Shown in pieces: positions 4,611-5,127 of a DNA stretch of 5,127 bases. The translations under genes were made by a program, and so were the position numbers. How positions within the stretch are numbered: position 1 is the stretch's first letter; every line of letters begins with the position of its first letter. The notes beneath the pieces were generated by a model. It made no database searches and was not told the origin of the DNA. It saw only the letters and a list, made by a program, of their open reading frames with translations. Where the stretch lies: positions 1 through 5,127 of the forward strand of contig CALEMZ010000159.1 in the NCBI GenBank assembly GCA_937910975.1. The letters are read 5' to 3'. The DNA comes from an uncultured Pseudorhodobacter sp. GTDB taxonomy: Bacteria > Pseudomonadota > Alphaproteobacteria > Rhodobacterales > Rhodobacteraceae.

Positions 4611-4742
4611 ACCACCACCTACCAGGGGACCGCCGACGACCTGAACTGGCAGCGCCGCTTCAAGCATCTCAAGAGCCCGCTCAAGATCGGCAACCGCAAG
4701 GCGCAGATGACCTCTGTGCAGCAGCAGTTCTCGCGGGTGTGA
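4611..4742 (+). pseudogene. Orphan C-terminal coding remnant, family not identified
   Basis: An open frame with no start codon or ribosome site, beginning around 4611 and ending at TGA 4740-4742, reads like real protein: YQGTADDLNWQRRFKHLKSP, then LKIGNRKAQMTSVQQQFSRV. The composition (charged, aromatic, few low-complexity runs, GC-ending codons) differs from the flanking spacer DNA and suggests the 3' tail of a gene whose upstream part was lost when the HI1419/HI1420 module was inserted or the region was rearranged. I cannot name the parent family. It could instead be a chance open frame. Confidence 0.35.
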
Positions 4743-4780
4743 GGCTCTGCACATAAGAGGCACACAAAATATGCGCATGA

Positions 4781-4809
4781 TTGACCCGCACCCCAACTTG
4801 CGGTACGGT
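4781..4809 (+). promoter_or_regulatory. Promoter of second ccd module with TTGCG repeats
   Basis: TTGACC (4781-4786), 17-nt spacer, TACGGT (4804-4809). TTGCG occurs at 4798-4802 and 4810-4814, 12 bp apart and flanking the -10, a possible CcdA operator. The first ccd promoter also has TTGC copies 12 bp apart (767-770, 779-782). The operator role is inferred. Confidence 0.5.
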
Positions 4810-4829
4810 TTGCGCAGCTGGAGGCCGAC

Positions 4830-5060
4830 ATGAATGCTCAACCGAAAAAAGCGACCAATCTTACCCTCGACGCATCTCTGATCGAAGAGGCCCGCACGCT
4901 AGACGTGAACCTGTCTCGTGCGGCGGAAGAGGGGCTCCGAGTCGCCGTTCGCCAAGCGCGTACAGACCGCTGGCGTGCCGAAAATGCAGAAGCTCTTGCC
5001 TCTTCGAATGCTTGGGTGGAACACAACGGTCTGCCACTTGCGCGATACCGAGCTTTCTGA
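4830..5060 (+). CDS. ccdA: CcdA antitoxin, second ccd module (canonical)
   Basis: A 76-aa antitoxin of classic CcdA form. Residues 8-40 are the ribbon-helix-helix DNA-binding part (NLTLDASLIEEARTLDVNLS, then RAAEEGLRVAV), followed by the flexible toxin-binding tail TDRWRAENAEALASSNAWVE and HNGLPLARYRAF, which matches the RAENxEAxxxxNxxVExxGLPLxxxRxF pattern of the family. It should repress the promoter at 4781-4809 and keep CcdB off gyrase until degraded by a protease such as Lon. The ATG at 4830 has GGAGG (4820-4824) 5 nt upstream. Its TGA shares a base with the ccdB ATG (TGATG), the usual tight coupling in ccd operons. Confidence 0.95.
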   Translation: MNAQPKKATNLTLDASLIEEARTLDVNLSRAAEEGLRVAVRQARTDRWRAENAEALASSNAWVEHNGLPLARYRAF

Positions 5061-5127
5061 TGGCACAATACGACGTATTCCGGAACCCAGAGGTTTCTGG
5101 GTATCTACTCGATGTTCAAAGTGATCT
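5060..5127 (+). CDS. ccdB: CcdB toxin, N-terminal part only, cut by right edge
   Basis: Twenty-two complete codons are visible: MAQYDVFRNPEVSGYLLDVQ then SD, with an incomplete codon after. This is the standard CcdB N-terminus (FDVYRNP-type strand, then GYLLDVQSDL). The ATG overlaps the CcdA stop by one base. CcdB poisons DNA gyrase by binding GyrA. The C-terminal residues that decide toxicity lie beyond the window, so activity cannot be judged. Confidence 0.9.
   Translation, partial: MAQYDVFRNPEVSGYLLDVQSD

Overview
The window looks like an accessory region (plasmid, genomic island or prophage-derived segment) of a GC-rich alphaproteobacterium. Two things support this. An exact GTTC-N7-GTTC direct repeat, the LexA (SOS) box form typical of Alphaproteobacteria, lies at 2147-2161. 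The Ccd-type proteins also have the style common in Rhodospirillales, Acetobacteraceae and Sphingomonadales; the genus cannot be fixed from sequence alone. No rRNA, tRNA, CRISPR array, intact transposase or integrase is visible. Most of the window is short, self-regulated operons, the pattern of a toxin-antitoxin (TA) island.

Layout. (1) 1-440, minus strand: two unrecognised genes overlapping by ATGA, the second running off the left edge. (2) 441-813, non-coding: an AT-rich patch beside an iteron-like cluster of ATCCATC-type repeats (486-619), then the promoter/operator of the next operon. (3) 814-1370, plus: a divergent ccdAB-type module. (4) 1434-2123, minus: an uncharacterised 229-aa protein with helix-turn-helix-like ends. 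It faces (5) 2229-2897, plus, a 222-aa HTH plus S24 (LexA/CI-type) repressor; the SOS box lies between them, next to the minus gene's start. (6) 3065-3705, plus: RelE/ParE-type toxin followed by an XRE antitoxin. (7) 4017-4593, plus: a Gp49-like/HI1419-type toxin followed by an HI1420-type antitoxin. (8) 4611-4742: an unidentified coding remnant. (9) 4830 to the right edge: a second, canonical ccdAB module, with ccdB cut by the window end.

How it may work. Four TA modules from three families sit in about 4.3 kb. Each begins with a recognisable sigma70-type promoter that contains or overlaps short repeats, as expected for autoregulation by the antitoxin or TA complex. In the two toxin-first modules the -10 box ends only 5 nt before the toxin ATG, so the toxin mRNAs should be leaderless, whereas each antitoxin has an AAGGAG ribosome binding site. 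This suggests a built-in translational bias toward antitoxin. In the two antitoxin-first (ccd) modules, ccdA has a good ribosome binding site. In the middle, the LexA-like repressor and its divergent SOS-box partner look like a DNA-damage-responsive switch, possibly a domesticated prophage immunity region. All functional links are inferred from sequence.
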